Assembly (NCBI GenBank): GCA_015039465.1 | Contig: MU130379.1 | Location: 688,743-752,742 of the forward strand | DNA: 64,000 nucleotides | From: Phlegmacium glaucopus | Lineage: Eukaryota; Basidiomycota; Agaricomycetes; Agaricales; Cortinariaceae | Direction: 5' to 3' | Shown here: positions 14,703 through 26,400 of the stretch, one piece after another | Numbering within the stretch: position 1 is the first letter of the stretch | How the letters are laid out: the number at the start of each line of letters is the position of its first letter | Notes under the pieces: generated by a model | What the model was told of the DNA's origin: nothing | What the model saw: only the letters and a program-made list of their open reading frames with translations | The model's database searches: none | Translations under genes and position numbers: made by a program

Positions 14703-15430
14703 GTAACCTGCTTGAGAGGGCCATCACAGAGCGTGGCGTGTACGAGTCCCTCTTTTATTTAGCAACATCACTGCATTTGAGAATGAGATTAATGCCTTCG
14801 GTAACACCTGATTCTAGGTTTATAAAACTCAATGGCATATCCTCGGGGTCACCTGCATAACACTTAACAAGGCTGCGAAGTTGACAGTTATACATCTCTT
14901 TTTGGTGCTCGCATTTTCTTCTTGCCTGTACCACTCCTGTGAACCCATACTTTTTCAATGTTCACCAGATATTCAAGTCCACAAAAATAATATAGATATG
15001 ATTGAGTCGCAACACGTGGACCTAATTGCTGCTCGAGTCCAAGTAGAGGATGGTCGGTTGGGTAAGAAACTGACCCAGTCTGCCACACGAAGAACAGAGA
15101 AATCAATAAAACCTTCCCAAGAATGTTTGAATCAGATCAGACCAGGTGAAACGAGCGGCGGTGCCCATTCATCCAGGGATGGCAAAAGGCATATGCATCA
15201 CCGACACAACAGGCACAGTGGCACCTATTTGTGGAGACGGAGACCCAGATACGGCTCCAGGAGAGGGGCCAGCAAAGAAAGTCGACATACATATATGAAC
15301 AGGAGTGCTTTGTGCGAATGGGAAATATTAGATACAGGGTCTATACTCAAACAAGCAGCCTCACCCGTAACAATGGCGATGTTCCTCGTTGGAATGATAT
15401 GATCTCTCTATTCACCCTAGCACAGATGGA
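14703..15430 (-). pseudogene. Possible decayed minus-strand gene fragment
   Basis: Minus-strand frames at 14755-14958 read KYGFTGVVQARRKCEHQKEM and end NLILKCSDVAK before a stop. Upstream on the same strand (about 15,000-15,110) a second frame reads DFSVLRVADWVSFLPNRPSS. The two could be exons of one protein. I do not recognise the family, and frames further upstream break down. The solo LTR abuts the 3' side. A real but truncated gene and chance open frames are both possible. Confidence 0.3.
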
Positions 15431-15695
15431 GATTCATGACTAATTGTTGATTTCAGCGACATGAGGACTTCCATTTGTCTGAGTAATTGACATTGAGAAC
15501 CACTTGCAAACAATGAAAAAAAGTCGCTTACTGAAATTACCGCAGTCAGAAGCAACTAGAAAAAAAAAACGCTGCTTGATCTACTACCATCACACAACCA
15601 AATTTTCCCACGCTTTCAATGCGCTGGAAAAGGCGGTCTCAAAGATATTGCGTAGCATCACAGTAGAGTAGAAGCATAATAAAGCAGATACATTC

Positions 15696-17710
15696 ATGAC
15701 TTACTCCATTGTGAGGTACATAACAATGCCCCTCATGCCTTTGGGATCAAATGCACGAGTTACCAGAGCCACCGCGGGCGCCACAAGCAAGACACACAAT
15801 GACTTAACCAAAGTGACAGACTTTGAGGTCAAAGACGCCCGCTCGGCCAAGCTATTCTTAACCAATGAGGAAGTCAAACATGAACATGCGGAACTGTCAA
15901 TGGAAACACTGAGCACTTTAGCCATGGATTTATCTCAGAACATTAAATCAATCAAACACGCAGTGGAAGCATTTAGAGCTCTGGCCTTCCTAATAAATGA
16001 CACACAATTGAAGAATACTATGGAAATCATCATGGATATGATAGCTAAATCAATCAGCACAGCAACCAAAAGGACGCGCACTGAACTCGAAGATGCAACA
16101 GAACAACTGACAGAAGCGTCACTAATCATATACACCACAGTAAATGAATTACGGGAAGAACACCATAGCATTATTGTTGAACTAAAAGGAGCATTAGAAG
16201 CAGCAGAGATAGCAGGAGCAGTGGGAAAGGAAGGGCAGAAGAGAGGGTACACCAGGACAAACGCAGACGGAATAGAGGAGAGTACAGAGACGTATGCAGA
16301 AAGGACAAGAAGATTCATTCCAACACCTCATGCCCAGGTGGTAGCCAAGGCAGAACTTCAGAAGAGGAGGGTACAGATGACCAGAGCAGCGGGTATGGAA
16401 GGTGACAGGACAAATGAGCTATCCAAAAAGCAATTAGTTGAAAAAGCAAACATGGCAATCGAACTCATGGACATACCAGCATCAACCAAACCAGAGGAGG
16501 CAAGGTTCGTAGGGGCAAACAAGATGAATGGGCAAGCATCAGGGGATATCATTTATGAGATGAATTTGAGTGTAGCGGCGGAGTGGATCAAAGAGAAGGA
16601 GGTTATGACACTGTTCATAGGCGAGATGGGGTCTACAGTGGACTTCAGAGCACAAACATTTGAAGTGGTGTTTGACTGGGTACCAACATCATTCAAGCTA
16701 GAACACAAAGAAACATGGGCATCAGTTGAATTAGCAAGCGGTATACGAGGAACAGCCATTCACGAAGCAAGATGGATCAAACCACTGCACATGCGGTCGC
16801 CAGGGCAAAGAATAGCTATCATGATACTAGGTTTCGCTATGCAAGAAAACGCCAACACCGCAATCAACGCAGGACTATTTGTAGAAGGAAAGAAGGTGTG
16901 GGGAAGGAAACAAACACAGGAACCAAGAAGGTGCCTCAAGTGCCAATGCTTTGGCACACATAAAGCATCACAATGTGCGGCCATCCACGAAACATGCGGT
17001 CGATGCGCGAAGCAACACAAAACCAACAGTTGTCCAGTAACACTACAAAGTGAAATGGAATGCTCAAACTGCAGGGGGAACAAAGAGGAACAGAGTACAG
17101 GGCACGGAGCAGCAGACAGAAGATGTCCGATTTTCCTAGAAAAAGTCAACAAAATGAATCATACGCACCAAGAAAACAGGTACAAATTCTTTTGTACAAC
17201 CGACCCATCAACATGGGAAACCATTGAAGGATACGACAATCTAGGAGCAGAGGGGGAGGAACATGGTCAAAGGAGAGGAGCATTCAGGAAGGACAACACA
17301 TCTAACTATCATGATGGAGGAGGAACAGGTAGACTAGCAGGAGGGCAACAAGGTGGAGCAAACACACAGAGAACCAGAGACAATGGGTGGGAAGGATTCA
17401 GGGAGGAAGTGAGATCAAACGGAGGTAGAGACGCAGATAACTGGAGGGAAGGACCACGCTCCGAAGAGAATAAGAAGGTTGGAAAGGAAATAGAAAGGAA
17501 GAAGGAAGCAGGAAAAAGAAGCTATAGGCAAGACGCACACAAAAACAAAGGACCAACGCAAACTACACTGGTCGAGGCATGGGCCAACAAAGATACAAGA
17601 TCTTGGGCAGAGCAATTAGAAGAAATTGATGAAGAGACCGAAAGAGACAGACAAAACCTATCCAGCGCATTATCCTATGGTCTGATACAAACGAACCAAA
17701 CGCATCACGG
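15696..17710 (+). CDS. LINE ORF1 (gag-like, zinc-knuckle RNA-binding protein)
   Basis: An open frame of about 670 codons runs from ATG 15696 into the insertion at 17711. The N-terminal half is helical and charged. Around residues 410-475 lies a cysteine-rich block with consecutive knuckle-like motifs (CLKCQCFGTHKASQC, CGRCAKQHKTNSC, CSNC). The C-terminal 150 residues are basic and glutamine-rich. ORF1 proteins of this type bind the LINE transcript in the ribonucleoprotein particle. The native C-terminus is displaced: after removal of 17711-19066 plus one ACGG duplication the frame continues for 13 more codons, ending LTDL, and overlaps the start of ORF2. The first knuckle has one extra residue before His. 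Confidence 0.85.
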
Positions 17711-17883
17711 TGTCGTGCACCAATACTGATTGGTAGCGTGAGAACAAAGCTTAAAAGTCGCCATCATGAAAATAAGCGGACTTTGAATTTGCTTACCTAT
17801 TTTGGAAGCGGCCCTGAATCGCGTTCCTGGTCAACAAAACCATTCGTTCAACGATAACATCCTCATCGCTCATCATATCCTCA

Positions 17884-18321
17884 ATGTCTTCCACTATGTT
17901 GTCTATCATTTACACTATCGACATGCTCCTTAACATCTACCATCCGTTTGTCCCTTGGCTAGTGATACAACAAAGCGATCAATCTACTATTCGCATCGGT
18001 CATCGGCTCGCGTTTGATCGTATCTTTGGTCCATCATTTCAAGAACGGCCCGTTTATGGACGCATCAGCCACATCTCCCATTATGTCAAAGGCTTTGTCA
18101 TTGTTGTTGTGGCTATGGACCCACAAGTCTTCGCTTCAGCTATCTATCTTGCCATACCTCGCTCCTGGATCTCACTCAGTCCCCTATCCTCACTCATCTA
18201 CCTCTTATCTTATCATTCACTGCCAAAACCATCATTCACGCGGTACCTGAAGCCTTCCCACCCTCTTTATGACAATTTAGGAAGTCCAGGAGGATCACGA
18301 CTAAGCAGGAATTGCAGATGA
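17884..18321 (+). CDS. Conserved 145-aa open frame inside LTR-like repeat A
   Basis: The frame has the same start and stop as its counterpart in copy B (44622-45059). Hand comparison finds about 14 amino-acid replacements against about 15 synonymous codon differences, fewer replacements than neutral drift would give. It contains the segments FDRIFGPSFQERP and FVIVVVAMDPQVFASAIYLA, the latter hydrophobic enough to be membrane-associated. There is no signal peptide and no family that I recognise. It may be an accessory protein encoded in the LTR or a spurious frame. The frame stays open upstream of the ATG in both copies. Confidence 0.35.
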   Translation: MSSTMLSIIYTIDMLLNIYHPFVPWLVIQQSDQSTIRIGHRLAFDRIFGPSFQERPVYGRISHISHYVKGFVIVVVAMDPQVFASAIYLAIPRSWISLSPLSSLIYLLSYHSLPKPSFTRYLKPSHPLYDNLGSPGGSRLSRNCR

Positions 18322-18676
18322 ATCAGCAGCAGAGGATTATTCTCGCAGTGTGTCAAGTGTTATCAAGGCTGCGCGACATGGGACCATGGGCAAGTAGTGT
18401 TTTCTCGGGAACAAGGCTGCGCCTTTCAAGTGTTGACTCAGGACCTTTCACATTTTTGACATGACCACACGCCTATGGAGTCGATATATTTTTGCTATTG
18501 GACTATGTACACTGCCTTCTTTTCTTTTCTCTCGCATTTTGACACTTTACAGATTTTTTTATTGTTCCTTTTCTTTTCCATTGTTCTTTTCTTCTCGCAG
18601 CTGTCCTCTCTTTATCTTTCTTCCTTTGACAGCGCGTACTTTGTTTCTTTTTATTGTTTTACATAGCCTCATCCTT

Positions 18677-18690
18677 AGGGTATAAATACT
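18677..18690 (+). promoter_or_regulatory. TATA box of LTR-like repeat A
   Basis: AGGGTATAAATACT is conserved in both copies (again near 45417) and is followed about 30-40 bp later by a pyrimidine-rich leader. This is the expected arrangement for the U3/R boundary of an LTR. Confidence 0.45.
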
Positions 18691-19760
18691 GCTCTTTTGT
18701 ACCAGGATAGGTAGTTCAGTTCAATTCATTCTTACTCCCCACTTTCATCATCTCAGTGGAATTCCAGTGAATTCCTCCCTTAAGTTCGCTTTTCTTGCCC
18801 CTTACTGTCAATCTATCCCCTATCCCTCAACTGCTATAGTCTTACTGAAGACTCTCTCTTGCTCATCCTCATCCTCGTCTTATACCTCATTCATCTTCCA
18901 AGACCTTCATCCTCCTCCTTCTCTTCTCTATTCTTTCCCCTTACCTCTGTGTGTTAAAAGTCAAGGTTATACCTTCCCTAAACGAACAACAGGGAGTCTC
19001 TTGACCTAAGGTCTGGTCCACTGCTCTCTGGTTGGTGTTTATATACAACAACAACAACGATTTATAACGGAAGCTCAAAATCTGGCAGCAAAACATTAAC
19101 CGATCTTTAGAAGGACAATTGGACCTATTGCAATCATTAAAAAGCAACGAATACGACGTAGCAGTGCTACAAGAACCACACATAGATTTTTTGGGACGAA
19201 CCAGAGCAAATCCCCACTGGACAGTGGTATACCCGAAAAATCATCTAGAAAATCCAAACAAAACCAGATCAATAATTCTAGTCAATCGAAAACTATCCAC
19301 GAACAATTGGGCAGAGATACCATTGCCATCATCAGACGTATCAGGGATACAGATGCATGGCGAATTTGGGGGAATATGCATAATCAACATTTATAACGAT
19401 TGCAAACACAACAGAAGTTTAGAGGTGGTGAAGGAATTTATGAGGGAGGAAAGGAGAAGGATAGGAAGGAACCAGGAGGAACGAATAAATGAGCAGTACA
19501 TCTGGTTAGGGGATTTCAATTGTCATCATCCAATATGGGATGAAGAAAGGAACATTCACCTATTCACAAGGGCAGCGCTGGAGGCAATGCAACCATTGCT
19601 CAATTTAATCAAAAAATATGATATGAGAATGGCTCTACCAAAGGATATTCCAACGCTAGAAGCCTGTGCGACAAAGAATTTCATGTGGGTGGACAATGTA
19701 TTCTGCTCAGCGGAACTGAGCGGGGCGTTCATCTACTGCAACACCAAACCACACCTACGT

Positions 19761-20479
19761 TGATAGGACCCAGGAGACGTCTAGGGATGTAAACGCACCA
19801 TTTTCGCGGTTTCACAACCTTTGCAGTATACTTGCAGATGCTCACATATCATTGCGGATACTTGCAGATCATTGCAGGTCATTGCAGGTCATTGCAGGTC
19901 ATTGCACATACTCGCACATTCTCGCAGCTCATCACAGAACACTTGCAGATCATCGCAGATGCTTGCAGTCATCACCAACATTTGCATTATCATTCGCAGT
20001 TGCCAGCTGTTCTTGCAATCATTAAACACGACTCAAACAAAGGTCACTCAGGTGACTGTATTACTCATCACCTTTATTTTTATCTTGTCTCCTTTATTTG
20101 GCTCTTATCTCCTATGTTTCATTACCAAATTACCGGACCCATGTGACTCCGCTTTAACCCACATTTTACATTTCTGTTTCACCTTTCCGCACTTAGCTAT
20201 TTGCTAGTTACTATATTATTAGCAGTAGCAAGTAAGGTAAAGCATACAGGAGAACGGACGAATTACCACACTTTTGATCCCACCTTTGGAACGTTGTACT
20301 AAGCTACTCTTGCACTCCTTCAAAATCATCCTGCAAACTTCGCTTTTTCTGCGCATTATCTCGCACTTTAAAGCGAACCTTCGCACCTCATAAAACCTCA
20401 CTATCACCTACTGAAGAGAACTACATCAACCCCACGAACTACGTACTACTTGCGGTCTGTCCCCACCGCAGGTACATCA
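19761..20479 (+). mobile_element. Solo LTR, Gypsy-4 family, inside LINE endonuclease
   Basis: This 719-bp element begins TGATAGGACCC and ends GGTACATCA. It is flanked by ACGT at 19757-19760 and 20480-20483. Related copies are at 54249-55129 (also ACGT) and 60952-61821 (the 5' LTR of Gypsy-4). Removing the element and one ACGT joins NTKPHLR to PQNTDHMPII in frame, restoring the endonuclease motif. It is the most diverged of the three copies. Confidence 0.85.
19857..19910 (+). repeat. Short tandem repeat in LTR
   Basis: A 10-bp unit close to CATTGCAGGT is repeated about five times, with related GCAGATCATC and GCACATACTC variants on either side. It is private to this LTR copy. Confidence 0.6.
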
Positions 20480-23400
20480 ACGTCCACAAAACACAGACCA
20501 CATGCCGATAATAAGCATACTGGAGATAGAACCAAAACACACAACACATATAGACAAATTCAATTTCAAAATGACAAACTGGGAAGAATTTCGATCGTCA
20601 TTAGAGGATGGATTGGCGATCATCGAAGAACCAGAAGAACTCACATTGGTAGAACAGTTTCACATCAAACTAGTACAATTGGACAACACAATCAAGGCAG
20701 TGATACTGAAACATGTTCCATTGACAAACTCAGTCCATATTTGAAGAGGTGGTGGACCAAAGAGCTAGGAAAGCTAAAGAAGGAAAAGGAGAAGTGGGCT
20801 AGGAAATCATATGGAAGAAGGGCATCAGACAAAGATCCAGTACACGAGGAATACAGACAAGCACGCAACAAATACTCACAGGCAATTTGCGACACAAAAT
20901 TAGAACACTGGACCGAATGGCTGGAATCGTTAGATGAGGAGGGGATATGGACAGCAAACAGAATGACATCTGGGCCAGCCACAGATGGAGGAAGTTGCAG
21001 AGTGCCGACGTTACAAATAAGAGACCCAATAACCAAGGGAGTAATGCAGGAAGCATACACCAACGAAGACAAAGGCAAGATGCTATACAAATTGTTCTTT
21101 CCTGTTTGCACAGCAGCAGCAATAGACATACCTATGGAACAGTATCCACCGGAGAAGTGGACATATGCGCCAACCACTGATGAACAAATTCATCGAGCGA
21201 TCAAAAAAATGAAACCGTGGAAGGCGACAAGATCAGGCACTACTCCAAATTCAGTATTCATCCACGCGCGCAAAATGCTAGTACCACACCTTGGACCGCT
21301 ATTCAGAGCCACAGACACACTCAAAACATACCCCAACAACTGGAAAATAACTGAAACACCGGTATTGAAGAAACCAGGGAAGCCAGACTACACGCTAGCC
21401 AACACGTGGAGACCCATAGTTTTAACCAACGGATATGCGAGGCTGCTGAATGGTTGTAAAACAGAGGACCTGGTCCTAATGTGTGAAAAGACAGGGATCT
21501 TGCCAAGTAATCACTTTGGCGGCAGACCTGGGAGGGCAACCACCGACTCCATCCATCTAATGGTCAAACTGGTCAAAGATGCATGAAGAAAAGGAAATGT
21601 GGCTTCACTACTTTGTCTGGATGTGAAAAGCGCATTTCCAAGTACAGCTGTGGACGTACTAAGACATGAAATGAGGATGAATGGAATTCCATTGGGACAC
21701 GTAAAATGGTTGGAGAGAAGGCTAGAAGGAAGAAGGACAACATTGGTTTTCGACGACTTCAGGTCCAAACCTTTCAACATCGAAGGAGGACTGGATCAAG
21801 GAGACACCCAGTCACTAATAGCTTGGTTAATATACAACTTATCCATATTGAAGATATTCCGAAAGGAATTCAACGAGACGGGTCTGCTATATGTTGATGA
21901 CATGGCAATCGTGACAACAGGAGCAAACTTCAATATCACGCACGAAAAACTAAAAAACATTATGAACAGAAAAGACGGCGTAATGGATTGGGCCAACGTA
22001 CATAACTGCTCGTTCGGGCTAGACAAATTTCAGCTCCTAGATCTATCGCATCGAAAAATCAAAGACCCACTCAGACCACGTAAAAGGATACCACTACCAA
22101 GGAAAGCTTTGCTACTCAACGGACAGAGTATCAAATCAGTTTCATCGGTCAAGTTCCTAGGTCTACACATAGACAGAGAATTAAGGTGGAAAGAACAGAT
22201 TGTGGCAGCACTAGGGAAAGGAAGAGAGTGGCTAAGACAATGTGCGAGGTTTAGCCAAACCGACAGGAGGAGCGTCAGGAAGACACATGAGGAGATTGTA
22301 CCTATTGGTGGTAAGACCCAGAATGCTATATGGTGCAGGCATGTTCCTAGGACCAGTGTTACGGTCAGAGTCATTCAAGGCAAAAAAAGGCAAAAGAGCA
22401 GTGCTTAACAAACTAGCGACAATACAGAGAACTGCAGCGTTAATGATACTTGGAGGGATATGCACCTCGCCCACAGACTCGCTCGACGCACACACAGATT
22501 TGCTCCCATTCCACCTACTAGTTGACAAAACACAGTTCCAAGCAGTGTTACGTCTAGCAATGCTTCCAAGTACACACCCACTATACAATCCGGTTAAACA
22601 AGCAGCTCGAAGATTCGTCAAAAAACATCACACACCGTTACATGAGTTGATGTATAAATTCAAGTTGAAACCAGATGTCATGGAGAAAATCGAAGCAACA
22701 AGACAAGGTCCAAAGTGGGAACCAAACCTAGCAATCAGAATAGCAGACAATAAGGATAAAGCCAAAGAGGAGGACAGGCTAGACACAACGAACATTAAAG
22801 TTTACACCGATGGATCAGGATGCGAGGGGCAAGTAGGAGCAGCAGCAGTCCTATATCAAGATGGAGTGATCAAAAGCAGGAAAAGACTGAGATTAGGGTT
22901 GATCAAACATCACACGGTGTATGAAGGAGAAGGGGTGGGGATGATTTTAGGGTTGGAATTGATTAGAGAGGAAAGCGAGGTCGAGGGTATGGTTTTGATG
23001 GGCGTTGACAACACAGCAGCAATAACAGTGACACATGCCATTAAACCAGGCCCAGGACACCATCTGTGGGACCTATTCCATCGAAGATTGAAAATGGTGA
23101 ACAACAAGCATAAGGATATGGACTTACTAGTCAGATGGACGCCAGGTCACATTGATATCGAGGGCAATGAAGAGGCAGACAAAGAAGCAAAGTTGGCTGT
23201 TTGACACGGATCCAGTCTAAACAACAAACTACCTGCTCCATTTAGAAAGCCGCTACCACGCAGTAAATCCGCAGTACGGCAAGTGTACCATGCCAAACTC
23301 AAACGTACAGCAGTCAAACTATGGCCCAAATTGCCAAGGTATGAAAAGATGAATTGTATAGACCCATCACTACCGTCCAACAAGTTTGTGAAACACACAC

Positions 23401-23731
23401 GGCATCTGAAATGAAGTCAAGCAAGTTTACTATTTCAGCTAAGGACGGGGCACGTACCTCTCAACACCCACCTACATCGAATCCACAAAGCAGAGTCACC
23501 AATATGTCCAAGATGCCACAGACACAACAAAACAGTCTTGCATTATCTGATCCACTGTCCAGCCCATGATCTAGCGAGACGCAGGTTGTTACAAACAGCA
23601 GGAAGAGACGCAAGAGACGTAAACAAGCTTCTGAGCATCCCAGGGTTATTCCCACATCTATTCAAGTTCATCGGCAGCAGTGGACGTTTCGGATCTAACC
23701 AGGAAACAATGGGAGCCGTACAACAATAAGA

Positions 23732-24091
23732 AATCACAATCATCACACCTAATCTACATTACTACATCACGTCGTCACACACCCTATTTCATGCAGTTAT
23801 TCTGCTTCAAGTTATGCACCGCATTTCTCATAGCAGTTGTTCAGATTTTCACCAATATAAGCAAGGAGAGTAGTGTATAGTCAGCTTACAGTATATGTCT
23901 ACCATATGGTTCGCCACAAAAAAAGAAGCAACTAAGAAACAAAAAATAAGCAAACCAACATTGATACTCAGTACTGAACCACATCATCACACAAAACGAA
24001 GGAATGAAAAATGATCAGGCAGAAAAGAAGAATGGGCAGGACCCTGAATACCAGATTCAGTGTTTGCCGGCTATGGCACCATCACGGGCCC
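23732..24091. other. LINE 3' end and flank
   Basis: The sequence after ORF2 becomes A-rich (runs of A at about 23,918-23,950), which I take as the 3' UTR and tail of the LINE. The exact 3' end and target duplication are not visible. Nothing else is recognised before the solo LTR. Confidence 0.45.
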
Positions 24092-24518
24092 TGTTATGAA
24101 CGTCTGGTACGCGCATGGCCCCCATTCCTTTTTCTCCCCTTTCTTTACTGTACATTACATCCTCCTTTATCGCTCCCTTCCTACACCACCCCTCTTCCCT
24201 ATTTACCCTTTGCCCTGAACCTTCCATGTACTATACTTAGCTATCGCTTCCGTTCCCTCTATCTCCGACTCGTACTCCTAGCATGGACCATCCCCTTATC
24301 TCTGACTCGACCCCTTAGTATATAAGAGCCATACCCATAGCCATGATCCCTAGTTTAGACCTTTGTATTCCTACGGTCTTAATCTACACAGCTTGCTCAG
24401 AACCTGTCGCCCTCAGTCTTAACTTGTTGAACACGATTGCAGTTGTATCTAAGTCCCTAGTTATTTGGTCTATCGGCCCAGCACCGAACGCGAGTGCAAG
24501 CTTATAGTCGCCGTAACA
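24092..24518 (+). mobile_element. Solo LTR with 5-bp target duplication GGCCC
   Basis: The ends are TGTTATGAACG and GCCGTAACA, with a 5-bp inverted TGTTA/TAACA. GGCCC flanks both sides (24087-24091 and 24519-24523). A TATA box (AGTATATAAGAG) is near 24,316. The length is 427 bp and no internal region is present. It belongs to a family not otherwise represented in this window. Confidence 0.88.
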
Positions 24519-24915
24519 GGCCCCCATATTTCCACGGGTTAAAAGAACGATTCCCATAAATGGGACTCGTAATAATGTTAGTGAGCTCAAGTGAACTGTG
24601 AGGGCTCAAGTGGGTAAGTCATTAAGATAATTTGGCCTCAAAAGACAAGACTTTACACTCACCCACGAGTCTGATCGGACTCCAAGTAATCCAATCGGAA
24701 TCCGAGTAGTCCAAGTAAAAACATCAAAAGTCTGAGTTCAGTCCAAGTCAGTCCAAGTTTGAGGACATCTGGGATTTGGAAATTTTGGCAATTCATTGAT
24801 TTGGTGAATCACTGAATTTCCTAAAGTAGTAACACCCTCCAAAACCTATGTTTCCACCTCTGTGCCATCCGTAACGTGGGCTGTCCTCGTTGTGGCAACA
24901 AATTACCCAGGTCGA

Positions 24916-25500
24916 GAGGTCTTTACACTCCCCCAGGGAATCCGACAGAGTCCGAGCAGAGTCCGAGCGAGTCCGAGCACTTTTTCAGTGTATTTGAGTG
25001 TATTCCAAGCAGAATGTGCTCAGAATCCGCTCGGACTGCTCGGACTCGCTCGGACTCGCTCGGACTCGCTCGGACTGGAACCTATCTACCTCCCCAACCT
25101 TATCAAAGCCCTAACAAAACCTTAAAAAAAACCTTAAAAAAACCTTAACAAAACCTTAACAAACTATATACCTCCCTGACCTTAACAAAAACCTTAACAC
25201 AACCTTAACAAAAAACCTTAACACAACCTTAACAAAAAACCTTAACAAAACCTTAAAAAAACCTTAACAAAACCCTAACAAAACCTTAACAAAACCTTAA
25301 CAAAACCTTAACAGAAGTATTTTCCCAGCCAATTTGTGTCTTATTTGCTCAGATCCACTCAGAATATGCTCGGACTCCTCGGACTCCACTCGGAATCTGC
25401 TCGGACTCCTCGGACTCCACTCAGAATTTGCTCGGACTCCTCGGACTCCGCTTGGATCCGCTCAGACTCCTCAGAATCCCTGGGGGACTGTAAATTACTG
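24916..25500. mobile_element. Small element of the same TIR family, nested in the 8.2 kb element
   Basis: The left end is GAGGTCTTTACACTCCCCCA and the right end, reverse complemented, is CAGTAATTTACAGTCCCCCA. CAGGTCGA flanks both sides (24908-24915 and 25501-25508). Subterminal arrays are built from GAGTCCGAGC on the left and GCTCGGACTC on the right, so each end is self-complementary with the other. The centre is a CCTTAAC-type tandem array. There is no protein-coding content. Confidence 0.85.
25090..25320 (+). repeat. CCTTAAC-type tandem array
   Basis: About 18 irregular copies of an 11-13 bp unit close to AAAACCTTAAC fill the centre of the nested element. A similar T/A/G-rich array (TTAGGGTTATATTTAG type) occupies the centre of the related element at 34227-34645, on the other strand. 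Confidence 0.75.
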
Positions 25501-26215
25501 CAGGTCGAGTTGTCTGCAAGGGGTGTCGTGGGTCTGGACAAGGCCATGTGGTGAGCCGGTGAGGCAGAGTTTACTATCACTAGTCCAGTGTTTGTAAACT
25601 TTTACAAATCAAGTCAGATATTTACCAATTCTGCACCGTTTTTCTTTAAATGTTTACTAGCAGAATGCCTAGCAACTCATATACACAGCTATGGTTTTTT
25701 ATTTTGAAAGGTTGATGTTGAGGGGGAAGAATCGGGGAAGAAAATGTTTGGACTAGTCATCACAGGAGGGTCACACTTAATCTCATGAAAGTTGAGACGG
25801 ATTCTGATGGATTTTCAGACTCTGAGTGAATTGCCTCTAAGCATAGGCGTGTTTTGGAGTTTGAATTTTGTTGACCATTTAGTCACACCAATCCATTTCA
25901 CATCTTTCCTCAGCACTCTGGGCCTTTAAAAGTTGCTCAATACATTATAATTTATTTAATTTGGTCAAGGAAAAAAGAACGGAGAAAAATGAGCAATATT
26001 ACGATGGTCAAGTCAGATTTCACTCTTTTTGATGATTTCATTACCATATTCTGTCCCTCACATCTAATGTAAACATAAAAAAAACTCATAATACTGTGGG
26101 TATTGTTTTTTACTCACGATATTCCAAAAAATTGGATTGAATGATTGAGTGGTTGTGGAGATATAAAGCAAAAGTGTTGATTTTCAAACACTAGGCACAT
26201 GATAGTACCAAAACA

Positions 26216-26400
26216 AATTCACTGAATCACCGAACTGCCGAACTGCTGAAATTTCCAGATCCCAGATTTTTTGCCAAGTTCAGTCCAAGTTCAGTCTGAG
26301 TTCAGTCCGAGCTGAGTCCGAGCTGAGTCCGAGTCCAAGTAAAAAATTACTCAGCTCAGACTCAGCTTGGACTCAGCTCGGACTGAACTTGGACTGCATC
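26216..26400. repeat. Internal palindromic array of the 8.2 kb element
   Basis: GTTCAGTCCGAGCTGAGTCCGAG words are followed by their inverted forms. The flank at 26,216-26,275 is the inverted relative of 24,764-24,822 (both around GGGATYTGGAAATTT). This may be a remnant of another element end or an additional binding array. Confidence 0.5.

Larger units (their letters stand above)
17711..19066 (+). mobile_element. LTR-like repeat copy A (1.36 kb) inserted at the LINE ORF1/ORF2 junction
   Basis: This copy is closely similar along its whole length to 44449-45863. It is flanked by the 4-bp duplication ACGG (17707-17710 and 19067-19070); the other copy is flanked by ACAA. Both copies start T-R-TCG and end GATTTATA. 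A TATA box (GGGTATAAATACTGC, near 18680) followed by a CT-rich leader looks like an LTR U3/R region, so I interpret it as a solo LTR although it lacks canonical TG...CA ends. It carries a conserved 145-codon open frame. Confidence 0.75.
19070..23731 (+). pseudogene. LINE ORF2: AP-endonuclease, reverse transcriptase, RNase H, CCHC tail (broken)
   Basis: The endonuclease begins KLKIWQQNINRSLEGQLDLL and shows QEPH and GDFN motifs. Its last block, TDHMPII, is reached only after removal of the LTR at 19761-20479. The reverse transcriptase runs from about 20,750 to 22,100 with the catalytic LLYVDDMAIV near 21,890. The RNase H domain (22,790-23,200) starts KVYTDGSGCEG. The C-terminal knuckle is CPRCHRHNKTVLHYLIHC (about 23,510-23,560). 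Defects are the solo LTR, an in-frame TGA after VKLVKDA at about 21,585, a frameshift near 22,240-22,270, and a frameshift with stop near 23,205-23,415. Domain order and RNase H match the Tad-like fungal LINE clade. It is non-functional as it stands. Confidence 0.9.

Noticed and set aside
14881..15402. 173-codon + strand frame with an N-terminal hydrophobic stretch
   Set aside because: No splice-consistent extension and no family features. Minus-strand frames over the same region look more protein-like.
25090..25320. CCTTAAC array considered as telomeric or CRISPR-like
   Set aside because: The unit length is irregular, there are no unique spacers of constant size, and it lies in the centre of a TIR element in a eukaryotic genome.
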